Part shown: positions 46,417 to 55,541 of the stretch, one piece after another
How positions within the stretch are numbered: the first letter of the stretch is position 1
Layout of the letters: each line of letters opens with the position of its first letter
NCBI RefSeq assembly: GCF_021389955.1
Contig: NZ_CP089980.1
Coordinates: forward strand, 6,071,001-6,135,000
Length of the DNA: 64,000 nucleotides
Reading direction: 5' to 3'
Source: Fulvivirga maritima
Lineage (GTDB): Bacteria; Bacteroidota; Bacteroidia; Cytophagales; Cyclobacteriaceae
Position numbers and translations under genes: made by a program
The notes under the pieces: generated by a model
The model's input: the letters and a program-made list of their open reading frames with translations, nothing else
What the model was told of the DNA's origin: nothing
The model's database searches: none

Positions 46417-48327
46417 ATGTTATCAATAAACAACCTTTCTTATTTCATCGGAGGCAGAGCTCTCTACGAGGAAGCCTCACTTCACATCAAGCCAAAAGAC
46501 AAAATAGGACTTATTGGTCTAAACGGAGCAGGCAAGTCCACTTTATTACGACTGCTAAATGGAAACTATCAGCCCGATGGCGGAGATATCAGCAAAAGTA
46601 ATGACTGCACCATTGGCTTTTTAAATCAGGATCTTCTCTCTTACCAAACCGAAGATAGTATACTTTCTGTGGCCATGGAGGCTTTTGAAGAAGCCGTACA
46701 AACCCAAAAAGCCATTGATAGTATTCTGAAAAAGCTGGAAACAGACTACTCTGATGATTTGGTAGAAAAGCTCACCAAGCAACAGGAAAAGTTTGAAAGG
46801 TTGGAAGGTTATAGCATGCAGGCTAAGGCTGAAGAGATATTAGAAGGTATCGGCTTTAACACGCAGGATTTACAAAGGCCTCTTAAAGAATTTTCAGGAG
46901 GATGGCGCATGAGGGTGATGCTGGCTAAGTTACTATTAGAAAAACCATCCTTACTCATGCTGGATGAGCCTACTAACCACTTGGATTTACCTTCTATAGA
47001 ATGGGTAGAAAACTACCTTAGAAATTATGAAGGAGCCGTTATAGTAGTTTCTCACGATAGGCAGTTCCTCAACAACACCATCAACAAGGTAGTAGAAGTG
47101 ACCCAGCAACAGCTCACTGTTTACGAAGGAGATTATGACTTCTACCTGGAAGAAAAAGAGCTGAGAAGCGAAATTCAAAAAAATGCTTTTGAAAATCAGC
47201 AACAGAAAATAAAGCAAACCGAACGCTTTATTGAGAAGTTCCGAGCTAAAGCCACTAAAGCCAAACAGGTACAATCTCGCGTGAAAGCACTTAACCGTAT
47301 GGATAAGGTGGAAGATGTTATTGATACTAACGCGGTGGTGAATTTCAAATTTGAGTTCAAACAAAAATCTGGCAGACATGTAATTCGCCTTGACGATATA
47401 AGCAAATCATACGGAGATCTAAAAATATTAGAAAATACCTCGGCACATATAGAGCGGGGTGATAAAATTGCGCTTATTGGAGCCAATGGAAAGGGTAAGT
47501 CTACCGTATTAAGAATTATAGATGGATCAGAAGCTGTTTACGGTAAAAGAGAAGAAGGCTATAATGTACTTAAAGGCTTTTACGCTCAGCATCAGCTGGA
47601 ATCATTGCACGTAAACAATGACATTCTGGAGGAACTAAAGCAAGCCGGCACAGAGAAAACAGAACTACAATTAAGGCAAGTTCTCGGTTGCTTCCTATTT
47701 ACTGATGAAGATGTATTTAAGAAAATCAAAGTACTCTCTGGAGGAGAAAAATCAAGGGTAGCATTAGCCAAAACACTTATCTCCGAAGCCAACTTCTTAT
47801 TACTTGATGAGCCTACCAACCACTTAGATTTTCAGTCAGAGAACATTTTAATACAAGCCTTACAGCAATATCAAGGTACATTTATCACTGTTTCTCACAA
47901 CAGACACTTCGTAAATCAGGTAGCCAATAAAATTTGGTATATAGAAAACCATGAAATAAAAGTGTATCCAGGCACATATCAGGAATATTTATACTGGAGA
48001 GAGCAAAATCCTGTAGAAGCAACTGCTGCTGCACCTAAGCCAAAGGCAGAGAAGAAAGAAAAGCCTCAGCCTAAAAAACATACTGATGAAGATCAAAGAA
48101 AGCTACAGGCACTTCAAAAAGAACTGAGCCGTATAGAACAGGAAATGGAAAAGCTGGAGAAAGAAATTAATGAACTGGAAACTCATATGGCTGAACCAGA
48201 CGTATATGGAAACCCAGATAAGCTTTTAGAGGCTAACACCAAATATGAGTCTAAAAAATCAATTCTTGATGGACTTAATGAACAGTGGGAAGAAAAAGCA
48301 ATGGAAATTGATATGCTAGAGGAATAG
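46417..48327 (+). CDS. ABC-F family ATPase
   Basis: A cytosolic ribosome-associated ATPase, 636 residues, two ABC domains without membrane parts. Domain 1: Walker A GLNGAGKST, signature FSGGWRMRV, Walker B LLMLDEPTNHLD. Domain 2: Walker A GANGKGKST, signature LSGGEKSRVA, Walker B LLLDEPTNHLD. A basic P-site-tRNA-interaction linker (about 250-290, RFRAKATKAKQVQSRVKAL) and a C-terminal coiled-coil with PKPKAEKKEKPQPKKH match the Uup/YfmR class. Members rescue or release stalled ribosomes and some give antibiotic resistance; the specific role here is unknown. Its stop codon lies inside a perfect hairpin. Confidence 0.93.
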   Translation: MLSINNLSYFIGGRALYEEASLHIKPKDKIGLIGLNGAGKSTLLRLLNGNYQPDGGDISKSNDCTIGFLNQDLLSYQTEDSILSVAMEAFEEAVQTQKAIDSILKKLETDYSDDLVEKLTKQQEKFERLEGYSMQAKAEEILEGIGFNTQDLQRPLKEFSGGWRMRVMLAKLLLEKPSLLMLDEPTNHLDLPSIEWVENYLRNYEGAVIVVSHDRQFLNNTINKVVEVTQQQLTVYEGDYDFYLEEKELRSEIQKNAFENQQQKIKQTERFIEKFRAKATKAKQVQSRVKALNRMDKVEDVIDTNAVVNFKFEFKQKSGRHVIRLDDISKSYGDLKILENTSAHIERGDKIALIGANGKGKSTVLRIIDGSEAVYGKREEGYNVLKGFYAQHQLESLHVNNDILEELKQAGTEKTELQLRQVLGCFLFTDEDVFKKIKVLSGGEKSRVALAKTLISEANFLLLDEPTNHLDFQSENILIQALQQYQGTFITVSHNRHFVNQVANKIWYIENHEIKVYPGTYQEYLYWREQNPVEATAAAPKPKAEKKEKPQPKKHTDEDQRKLQALQKELSRIEQEMEKLEKEINELETHMAEPDVYGNPDKLLEANTKYESKKSILDGLNEQWEEKAMEIDMLEE

Positions 48328-48359
48328 GTTCGAATTTCGAACCTATTCCTCCTTTTTTT
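48320..48359 (+). terminator. Terminator overlapping the ABC-F stop codon
   Basis: A perfect 15-bp inverted repeat (AGGAATAGGTTCGAA / TTCGAACCTATTCCT) followed by a T run. The TAG stop codon is inside the left arm. Confidence 0.8.
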
Positions 48360-48386
48360 CGATCTATTGCAAAATGAGGTGAAATG

Positions 48387-48482
48387 CTAGAGCATAACCC
48401 CCACCAGTATAATCATTCCTATTAAAAATAATACTTGTACATAAATCGCCCTAAATAGACTTCTTATAATTGTCCTTCGCAT
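48387..48482 (-). CDS. Small membrane protein, 31 residues (tentative)
   Basis: An ATG-initiated frame encoding MRRTIIRSLFRAIYVQVLFL and then IGMIILVGVML. It has a basic N-terminus followed by one hydrophobic segment long enough to span a membrane. It follows the anti-sigma/barrel gene on the same strand with a gap of 75 bp, so it could be co-transcribed. No ribosome site stands out. Short TM frames can arise by chance, so this stays tentative. Confidence 0.35.
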   Translation of the reverse strand: MRRTIIRSLFRAIYVQVLFLIGMIILVGVML

Positions 48483-48557
48483 AATTAGTCTTGTTAAAAA
48501 ATATTGCTGTTAGTTATCTATTAGACTCTCCTTAGTTCAAAAGGGTTGGAAGAGTGT

Positions 48558-50321
48558 TTAAAAAATATATTTAAATCTAAAACCGACTTCTAGAATTGTA
48601 GGCCTACTGTCAAAATCAGAGTCTGATTTAGTAACCGATGTTAGCGCCTGCCTTAATTGAGGTAAAAATGACAAAATGTAATGTCCTCCCATCTCATAGC
48701 TAAACTCTGAGCCTAGCAAACCGCTCACCTGATAAGTTCTATATGGAGACTCGCTTCCTGCGCTTACAGTCAAATCTTCCACATCACCATCAGACCCATC
48801 GAAAGTATTTCTAATTAAAATGTTATTAGCCACCCCTGATAATATAGTGATGTTAAATTTCTTATCTAGCACAATGTAACCAGCCTGTAGTGGCACACTC
48901 ACCAGCTGATAAGTATTCACTATTTCATAAGGTCTGGTAAACTCTATGCTCACCTCATCATTTGTAGCACCGTTATTTCCTATACTGTTAAATGAAGTTA
49001 CTGTTTTAGAGGCGGTTCTTCCTGTGGTAGTAGTGTTGTTTGAAACCACATTAGAAGCACTAGAAGCTTGCTGTTGCAAATAGCTCAGACCACCTTGCAC
49101 CACCCATCTCTTCGCTAATTGAGTACCTACACTTACTCCCACATTAACGCTCTGCCCTACTGTCTCTTCAGAAAATGTAGGATTTCTTCTCATGGCCAGG
49201 CTACTACCTTCAAAATCCATATTAGCCAGAGTGCTATTGGTTCCGCCTCCTATATTAGGATCGAACCTGCCTGCAGAAAAACCAACTCCTGCCCAAGTAT
49301 CATTAGAACTGGCTTCTTCCTTTTGTGTAGGAACGTAAGCATACCACGGCACCATTTGCATTTCTCTATCCATTAAAGAATCTGCTTTTAGGTATTCAAA
49401 GCGCTTATCTAAATCAGCCAATAACACATTGTCTTGAGCCGCTAATACTTCTATCTGAGATGGTGATGAAGCATTATTTACTTCATCTCTATATTGATTA
49501 TTTGTTTCATTGTTATCATTCATGGCTACACTGCTATTTGTTGTAGTTCCAGAGAGAGCATTATTTTGAGATGCTATGCCTTCTCCTCTATTTTCAGCCA
49601 ACGAATGAGACTTCGATCCTTTTTCTTTATACGAATATTGAGCAGCATTATTTCCTATGCCATCAGTTATTTCATTTGAGTTGCTATTTTCCGCTACTCT
49701 AGTATTATTGGTGTAACTATCCAAATTATCAGAAATAACCTCAGCAAGTTCACTTTCACTCGCCATATCGGCAGATGAATTTCTCTCATTGTCTGCAAGC
49801 AGATTTACGTCAGAAATACCCTCTTTAGATTCTTCAAGAGCTTTATTTTTATTGCTATTTTCTTTTACTCCATGTGACTGATTAGCCATTTCAGATCCAG
49901 TAGCAGCTGCTTCTTCTGTTTCATTTATAGAAGATGAAGTATGATTGCTCTTTAAATTATCAGGATCACTATTAGTCATTTCAGAGTCAGAAATCGAACC
50001 ATTACTTTTATCATTTTCAGTACCTAGTCCATTCGTCTGTTCAGCATCAGTCATAGCTATGCCTGACTCTTCCACTGACAAACCAGCATTTTTATTGGAA
50101 TACCATTGATATGAATAAATACCGGAAATAGTAAGAGCAAATACAACAGAAGCAGCAGCTAGCAATTGAAAAAACAGCAATCGCCGTTTCATTTTACTAT
50201 TATTAGCATTAGCAAGATCCAGCTCTATCCTTTCCCAAACATGGTTGGACACGTCCAATTCAGCATCTTCAAAAGCCTGCTGCCATTGATCTTCAAAGTT
50301 TGATCTATTTTGCTTGTCCAT
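48558..50321 (-). CDS. Membrane anti-sigma-like protein with C-terminal barrel-like domain
   Basis: 587 residues, co-encoded with the ECF sigma factor (start overlaps the sigma gene by 17 bp). The N-terminus (about 1-45, DVSNHVWERIELDL) fits a cytosolic anti-sigma segment. A TM follows (about 46-70, LLFFQLLAAASVVFALTISG). Then a 220-residue Ser/Asn/Glu-rich, low-complexity periplasmic stretch leads to a strand-rich domain (GVGFSAGRFDPNIGG, VGVSVGTQLAKRWVVQGGLS, YEIVNTYQLVSVPLQAGYIV) ending GFRFKYIF, as in outer-membrane barrels. It could tether inner and outer membrane and report envelope state to the sigma factor. Bacteroidota have related anti-sigma/OMP-b-brl proteins. No enzymatic function is evident. 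Confidence 0.8.
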   Translation of the reverse strand: MDKQNRSNFEDQWQQAFEDAELDVSNHVWERIELDLANANNSKMKRRLLFFQLLAAASVVFALTISGIYSYQWYSNKNAGLSVEESGIAMTDAEQTNGLGTENDKSNGSISDSEMTNSDPDNLKSNHTSSSINETEEAAATGSEMANQSHGVKENSNKNKALEESKEGISDVNLLADNERNSSADMASESELAEVISDNLDSYTNNTRVAENSNSNEITDGIGNNAAQYSYKEKGSKSHSLAENRGEGIASQNNALSGTTTNSSVAMNDNNETNNQYRDEVNNASSPSQIEVLAAQDNVLLADLDKRFEYLKADSLMDREMQMVPWYAYVPTQKEEASSNDTWAGVGFSAGRFDPNIGGGTNSTLANMDFEGSSLAMRRNPTFSEETVGQSVNVGVSVGTQLAKRWVVQGGLSYLQQQASSASNVVSNNTTTTGRTASKTVTSFNSIGNNGATNDEVSIEFTRPYEIVNTYQLVSVPLQAGYIVLDKKFNITILSGVANNILIRNTFDGSDGDVEDLTVSAGSESPYRTYQVSGLLGSEFSYEMGGHYILSFLPQLRQALTSVTKSDSDFDSRPTILEVGFRFKYIF

Positions 50322-50856
50322 AGCTTAGTTTTTCCTCCTTTTTAAACTGCTCTTGTAATAAAGCTCTGGCTCTTGAATATTGAGATTTTGATGTTCCCTC
50401 ACTAATATTCAACTCCTCTGCTATCTCTTTATGAGTATAGCCCTCAATAGCATAAAGATTAAATACCGTCTGGCAACCAGCAGGTAATCTCTGAATCATC
50501 TTGAGTAATTCTTTGAAATTGAAATCGGATAATGAGAAGTCACTGTCTTCAGTAAATGTGACATCATTGATATCTGTCATAGGAAACAGATACAATTTGC
50601 TTCGTTGATGATTTAAAGCTGTATTCACCACAATTCTTTTAATCCAAAAATCGAGACGGCTTTCACCTCTAAAAGTGGATATTTTATCAAATATCTTAAT
50701 AAACGCTTCTTGTATGATATCTTCAGCTTCCTGATCAAACTTAGAGTACCTCATAGCCACAGTCATCATCTTCTTTGAATAAAGATCATATAACTGTCGC
50801 TGAGACGCTCTGTCTCCCTTCCGACACCCCTCTACAAGATCATTTTCTGATATCAT
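50305..50856 (-). CDS. ECF sigma factor (RNA polymerase sigma-70 family)
   Basis: 183 residues with the ECF pattern. Region 2 has LYDLYSKKMMTVAMRY and the EDIIQEAFIKIFDKISTFRG segment contacting -10 DNA. Region 4 has RLPAGCQTVFNLYAIEGYTH and the helix-turn-helix EIAEELNISEGTSKSQYSRA. It directs RNA polymerase to a regulon controlled by the membrane protein encoded immediately downstream, with which it overlaps by 17 bp. No anti-sigma recognition motif or promoter could be read. Confidence 0.95.
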   Translation of the reverse strand: MISENDLVEGCRKGDRASQRQLYDLYSKKMMTVAMRYSKFDQEAEDIIQEAFIKIFDKISTFRGESRLDFWIKRIVVNTALNHQRSKLYLFPMTDINDVTFTEDSDFSLSDFNFKELLKMIQRLPAGCQTVFNLYAIEGYTHKEIAEELNISEGTSKSQYSRARALLQEQFKKEEKLSYGQAK

Positions 50857-50959
50857 TTAACAATAAAAGTCCAAAGGCTTTGTTTAATAAGACACAGCTT
50901 TATTTGAATAGGTTGTAATTGCTATCTTAGCGTAAAGATAAAAATATTTCAAAAAGCAT

Positions 50960-52214
50960 ATGAATTTTAGAACTATATATATATTTTTTTTTACTCTTAT
51001 TTGCCAGTTACACCTCAATATTCAGTCAAAATAAGAAACTTTTATATAAAAACGCCACGTACGAATTTGAAACCAGAACCGTACAATTATACTCTGGTAA
51101 CAATACCACCAACCCCGCCACTGCACTTTTAGGTAGAAACAACCTCACTTTAGAATTTGATGACCTGGTAGAAGCTGAAGAAAGCTATAGAGTTAAAATA
51201 ATTCATTGTGATAGAGACTGGAGCCCTTCCAAACTCAAGGCGATTGACTATTTATACGACTTTAATGAATTCAATATCAATAATTATAAGCTTTCGGTAG
51301 ACACCAAAATTGCTTATGTACACTACACCTTTAGAGTACCCAATGTAAAAATACCCGGTAACTATTTACTTGTAGTTTACAGAGGAACGGACGAATCAGA
51401 TATAATATTATCTCATCGATTCATGATATATGCTAATAATGTAGGCATAGCACTAACCAGCAACCTAAAAGGCATGACCTCTATGGATAGAAGTAGACAA
51501 CAATTAGACTTCACCATAAATTACGAAAACTATCCTATTCAAAATCCCGGAGACATTCAGGTGGTAATAAGACAAAACCAGCGCTGGGATAACGCAATTA
51601 CAGATCTAAAACCCAGCATGATTAAGGAACATAGCTCGGAATTAGATTATAAATATTTCAATAATGAAAATAGTTTTTACGCTGGTAATGAATTTCGCTT
51701 TTTTGACATGCAATCTATCCGATATCCGGGGCAAAATGTACAGCGAACCAATTTTCAAACCAGACCAACTTCTGCTCAGTTAATGGTAGACAAGCCAAGA
51801 ATTTATCAGCCTTACACCCAATATGATGATCTTAATGGTAATTTCTTCATTTCTAACACTGACACAGGCAATGGCCCTACACAATCTGATTACCTCACCG
51901 TTTACTTCTACCTTCAGGCAGAACAAATAGAAGGCGACGTGTACCTTGTTGGCAACATGAATAACTGGGAACTTGACACTCCTTTAAAGTATAATGCCTC
52001 CAATAACATGTACACCTGCGATATGATCTTAAAACAGGGACATTATAATTTCCAATATTTAGTTAAGAGCAAGGAGTTAACCCCTAACTATCTGGAAGGA
52101 AATCATTTTGAAACAGAAAATAACTACGAAATATTAGTGTATTATAAGCCTCCGTCAATGAGATCAGAAATACTTATAGGCTATGCCAGTTATACTATGA
52201 ATCCTGTTGACTAA
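50960..52214 (+). CDS. DUF5103 protein (T9SS plug-type), frameshifted near its start
   Basis: A conserved Bacteroidota envelope protein. DUF5103 corresponds to the plug of the type IX secretion channel, which closes the SprA pore. The in-frame part from 51423 is long, but conserved sequence continues upstream in the same frame to 51000 (KKLLYKNATYEFETRTVQLY, IIHCDRDWSPSKLKAIDYLY) without any start. Removing one T from the nine-T run at 50984-50992 connects this frame to ATG 50960 and creates a signal peptide MNFRTIYIFFLLLFASYTSI with FSQ before the mature part, 417 residues in all. It overlaps the cas6 gene by 20 bp tail to tail. Confidence 0.85.
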
Positions 52215-53010
52215 GCGTCTGAAATTCGTACTTCAGCACCCTGTTGTTAGGGTTAGAGTTAGCCACATCGAGCATACCAAAGCCTTTGTGCGTAAATCTA
52301 CCCATACCACAGTTGAATACGAATTCCTGTACTTCCTTAGCAGCATATAAGGTAAAAGGAAAGGTATACCCCCTCACTTCATACTTTACATCCTGATCAT
52401 ACACAGGGTATATTCTGGCAAATTTCTTCTGAGCAGAAGTAAGTCTTGCTAAATATGCTTTATCTGGCACTAACTGAAACTTATAAAAGCTGGAAAGCTG
52501 TTCTTCAGTATAAAGTTGTGCCTCCTGCATTCTAGACATAGTAGACTCATAGAGTAAATCTGAGAAGTTATCAGATTCAGGAGAAATAAACCTTTTAGAT
52601 GAGTTATCGTTGAACGATGAGTTTAATATCACTAAAGGTGATATACATATAAATTTCATAGAATCAGAAAGCTCTACGCCTTCTTCTAACTCTACGCTCT
52701 CAGGTTGCAGATACAGCCCCCCCAATTCTACCTGGTTGAACTCAAATAAGTTCATAAGGAAATAGTCAATAAATTGCTTATTAGGACTGGATAGAACCAA
52801 GGTTACACGAGAGGAATAAAAATGAAGCCCTTTCCTGCTCACCTTTGTCTGCCCCTTAAGGCCAGAAAAGTTATAAAATGAGTATTGTATAAGCTTTTCA
52901 TCACCACCTTTCATAAGTATTCCCTTGATCATCTGAGCAAGAAGATACTGGTGATGAAAAGGGACGTGGCTCCCCCTATTCTTTAAAAGAAAAATAATTC
53001 TAACTCTCAA
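52195..53010 (-). CDS. cas6: CRISPR-associated endoribonuclease Cas6 (orphan)
   Basis: Cas6 cuts CRISPR precursor RNA within the repeat. The 271 residues show the two ferredoxin-like halves: the start RVRIIFLLKNRGSHVPFHHQ, where a His in the SHVPFHHQY segment is the catalytic candidate, YNFSGLKGQTKVSRKGLHFY and the second-half glycine-rich loop CGMGRFTHKGFGMLDV. Start is TTG 53010, giving the standard RxR opening. No other cas gene and no repeat array are in this window, so it is an orphan copy. It might process RNAs of a distant array or have a household role, as it is conserved next to DUF5103 in relatives (recollection, not verified). Confidence 0.85.
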   Translation of the reverse strand: MRVRIIFLLKNRGSHVPFHHQYLLAQMIKGILMKGGDEKLIQYSFYNFSGLKGQTKVSRKGLHFYSSRVTLVLSSPNKQFIDYFLMNLFEFNQVELGGLYLQPESVELEEGVELSDSMKFICISPLVILNSSFNDNSSKRFISPESDNFSDLLYESTMSRMQEAQLYTEEQLSSFYKFQLVPDKAYLARLTSAQKKFARIYPVYDQDVKYEVRGYTFPFTLYAAKEVQEFVFNCGMGRFTHKGFGMLDVANSNPNNRVLKYEFQTLSQQDS

Positions 53011-53230
53011 CTTGAATTAATTATAGACAAAAAATTAAGGCCGCCTGTTTCTTTTTAAATTATTATTTCAAAAAAAATCCGCAATTATGCACTTACCAAC
53101 TAAATCCTGGGCCGAACAATAAATATTAAAAAAATATTTTAATAAAAATAATGTTTAAAAAATTAATCTGAAAATTCAACCGAATTTTATTTCATGAAGA
53201 CACTAATAATTCTTCAATAATGTCAATAAT

Positions 53231-53262
53231 AAAGGTAATTTCTTCTCAAAATTACCTTTTTA
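53231..53262 (-). terminator. Terminator of ychF
   Basis: AAAGGTAATTT / AAATTACCTTT arms with a 7-base loop, 11 bp after the ychF stop. The T-rich flank on the minus strand fits. Confidence 0.6.
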
Positions 53263-53273
53263 TGAATTACAGG

Positions 53274-54371
53274 CTACACGTTAAACCTAAAATGCATGAT
53301 ATCACCATCAGCTACCACATACTCTTTTCCTTCTATGGCTATCTTTCCGGCTTCTTTACAAGCTACTTCGGTCTTATAGGTTTGGTAGCTATCTAATTTT
53401 ATCACTTCTGCTTTAATAAATCCCTTTTCGAAATCTGTATGGATCACCCCTGCAGCTTGCGGCGCTTTCCAACCTTTTTTAATGGTCCAGGCTCGCACTT
53501 CTTGTACTCCCGCAGTAAAGTAGGTAATTAGATCTAATAAGCTGTAAGCGGCTTTAATAAGCTTATTCAAACCAGACTCTGTCAGGCCATATTCTTCCAA
53601 AAACATAGCTCTCTCATCAGGATCCTCAAGCTCAGCTATCTGAGCCTCGATAGAAGCTGATACTACTACTACCTCAGCATTCTCACTAGCAGCCATTTCT
53701 TTTAATGTATCAGAGTGTGAATTACCATTAGGCAATGCTGTCTCTTCAACGTTGGCCACATATATTACTGGTTTAGCGGTAAGCAACTGTAAATCAGCCA
53801 CAGATTTTTTATCCTCAGGATCCATATCTAAGCTCCTGGCATTCTGCCCTGACTCTAAGTGATTTTTATATTTCTTCAGTACTTCAAGATCTTTCTTAGA
53901 TTTGGCATCACCACTTTTAGCAATCTTCTCCACTCTTAAGATCTTCTTATCCACAGATTCCAAATCCTTCAGCTGAAGTTCTGCATCTATTACTTCCTTA
54001 TCTGCAAGCGGATCCACCTTTCCATCTACATGGACAATATTATCATCTTCAAAGCATCTTACCACGTGGGCAATAGCATCTACCTCTCTGATATTAGCTA
54101 AAAACTGATTTCCCAGTCCTTCACCTTTACTTGCCCCTTTTACCAGTCCGGCAATATCTACAAATTCCATTGTAGTAGGAATTACTCTTTGAGGATTCAC
54201 AAGTTCCTCCAAAACACTTAACCTGTCATCAGGCACCGTAATTACCCCTACATTAGGTTCTATTGTACAAAAAGGAAAGTTAGCAGCCTCTGCCTTATTG
54301 TTTGAAATTGCATTAAAAAGAGTTGATTTGCCCACATTTGGCAATCCTACTATTCCACATTTAAGAGCCAT
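53274..54371 (-). CDS. ychF: Redox-regulated GTPase/ATPase YchF
   Basis: A universally conserved OBG-family NTPase (365 residues), cytosolic, binding ATP preferentially and associated with ribosomes and stress. The G1 motif is GLPNVGKST, switch region [14 protein letters not shown]3 [16 protein letters not shown], then a coiled-coil insertion and the C-terminal TGS domain ([20 protein letters not shown], ending [11 protein letters not shown]). Complete. It starts 6 bp after the AI-2E permease gene, so it is co-transcribed, and is followed by a terminator. Confidence 0.98.
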   Translation of the reverse strand: MALKCGIVGLPNVGKSTLFNAISNNKAEAANFPFCTIEPNVGVITVPDDRLSVLEELVNPQRVIPTTMEFVDIAGLVKGASKGEGLGNQFLANIREVDAIAHVVRCFEDDNIVHVDGKVDPLADKEVIDAELQLKDLESVDKKILRVEKIAKSGDAKSKKDLEVLKKYKNHLESGQNARSLDMDPEDKKSVADLQLLTAKPVIYVANVEETALPNGNSHSDTLKEMAASENAEVVVVSASIEAQIAELEDPDERAMFLEEYGLTESGLNKLIKAAYSLLDLITYFTAGVQEVRAWTIKKGWKAPQAAGVIHTDFEKGFIKAEVIKLDSYQTYKTEVACKEAGKIAIEGKEYVVADGDIMHFRFNV

Positions 54372-54377
54372 GAAAAA

Positions 54378-55475
54378 TTATTTTTTCTGTAATTTAAATA
54401 CACTATAACTTCTATAACCTATATACAGTTCGCTTACAAATACTCTAAAAACCGTATAAACAGGTATCGCAGCAATCATTCCTGGTATACCCGCTAAAGA
54501 AGCGCCTGCAAATATAATTATAAATATTTCCAAAGGGTGCGCTTTTACACTTTTAGAAAAAATCAAAGGTTGAAGTAAAATATTATCTACAATTTGTACG
54601 GTGGCAAATACAGATCCTATTTTAATAATCAACAACAGATAGCTATTAGTAGTAAATAAATCTAAACCAGTAGATACTCCTACTATGACACCAAAACAGG
54701 CCCCAAGCAAAGGTCCCAGGTAAGGAATAAGATTAGCCACAGCTGCAAACAAAGCAATAGTAAGGGCATATTTAATACCTAGTATGCTTAAGCCAAGGGA
54801 AGCGATAGTGAAAACGGAAAAAATCTGAAACAATAAGCCAATCAGATAATTAGATAACAATCGCTCAATTTTATTATAAGCAGCAATGGTCACTTCAAAA
54901 TAACGATTAGGAATAAAGCTGATTAACTTCCTTCTCATAGATCCCATTTCGTACAAGAAAAAGAAAGAGATAAAACTTACCGCCAGAATTCCCACTAAAA
55001 TTTGCCCGGTAACCGAAATAACATTATTCAAAATATTACCAAACTGAGCATTGGAGATCAGCTCTACTATATTACTACGGAGCTTATCTACAATAAAGCC
55101 TTCTGGCTGAGTAGTAAGATTATTGTTAATAAGGAAATTTTCAAAGTTTTTAAGAGGCAAACTCAATTTCAGGTATAGACTTCTATAATCAAGGCCAGAA
55201 ATCACCTCAATTTGCTCTGATATTAAAGGAATGAATAGAATGACGAAAGCCGTAAAAAAACCAATCAATACACAATAGGATAAAATCACAGCCACTAATC
55301 TGGGCACTCTGAAATTGTATATTTGAGTGTTAGCAATGTACTGTGTTAACGGCCTAAGAATGCTACTCACCACTATGGCAATGGCCACATAGATAACAAT
55401 ATCTATAAACAGCCAACTAAGCAAGACAAATACCAGTACGGCAATTAAAATATATGTTAGCGTTTTTCCGAGCAT
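54378..55475 (-). CDS. AI-2E family transporter
   Basis: A polytopic inner-membrane protein of the AI-2E (YdgG/PerM-like) family, 365 residues from ATG 55475. Hydrophobic segments in order include LIAVLVFVLLSWLFIDIVIY, ILVGILAVSFISFFFLYEM and the family signature region NLIPYLGPLLGACFGVIVGV, then PLIFSKSVKAHPLEIFIIIF. Substrates are diverse (Na+/H+, signalling molecules, unknown). The longer frame to 55529 would begin with TTG and pass through the terminator at 55491-55521, so it is rejected. A TATCTTTG box (55488-55481) just ahead suggests a near-leaderless transcript. Confidence 0.88.
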   Translation of the reverse strand: MLGKTLTYILIAVLVFVLLSWLFIDIVIYVAIAIVVSSILRPLTQYIANTQIYNFRVPRLVAVILSYCVLIGFFTAFVILFIPLISEQIEVISGLDYRSLYLKLSLPLKNFENFLINNNLTTQPEGFIVDKLRSNIVELISNAQFGNILNNVISVTGQILVGILAVSFISFFFLYEMGSMRRKLISFIPNRYFEVTIAAYNKIERLLSNYLIGLLFQIFSVFTIASLGLSILGIKYALTIALFAAVANLIPYLGPLLGACFGVIVGVSTGLDLFTTNSYLLLIIKIGSVFATVQIVDNILLQPLIFSKSVKAHPLEIFIIIFAGASLAGIPGMIAAIPVYTVFRVFVSELYIGYRSYSVFKLQKK

Positions 55476-55480
55476 AAAAT

Positions 55481-55488
55481 CAAAGATA
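55481..55488 (-). promoter_or_regulatory. -7 promoter element of the AI-2E/ychF operon
   Basis: The minus strand reads TATCTTTG (TAnnTTTG), 5 bp before the ATG at 55475, immediately after the DUF3276 terminator. Confidence 0.4.
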
Positions 55489-55490
55489 AT

Positions 55491-55521
55491 AAAAAAGCCC
55501 TTGATTATCTCAAGGGCTTTG
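55491..55521 (-). terminator. Terminator of the DUF3276 gene
   Basis: AAAGCCCTTGA / TCAAGGGCTTT stem followed by a T run on the minus strand, 20 bp after the DUF3276 stop. It separates this gene from the AI-2E operon. Confidence 0.8.
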
Positions 55522-55541
55522 TTTATCAAATCATTAAAGTG

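Noticed and set aside
54378-55529. Longer AI-2E permease starting at a TTG at 55529
   Set aside because: That N-terminus would be encoded by the DUF3276 terminator hairpin; ATG 55475 has a promoter box just ahead.
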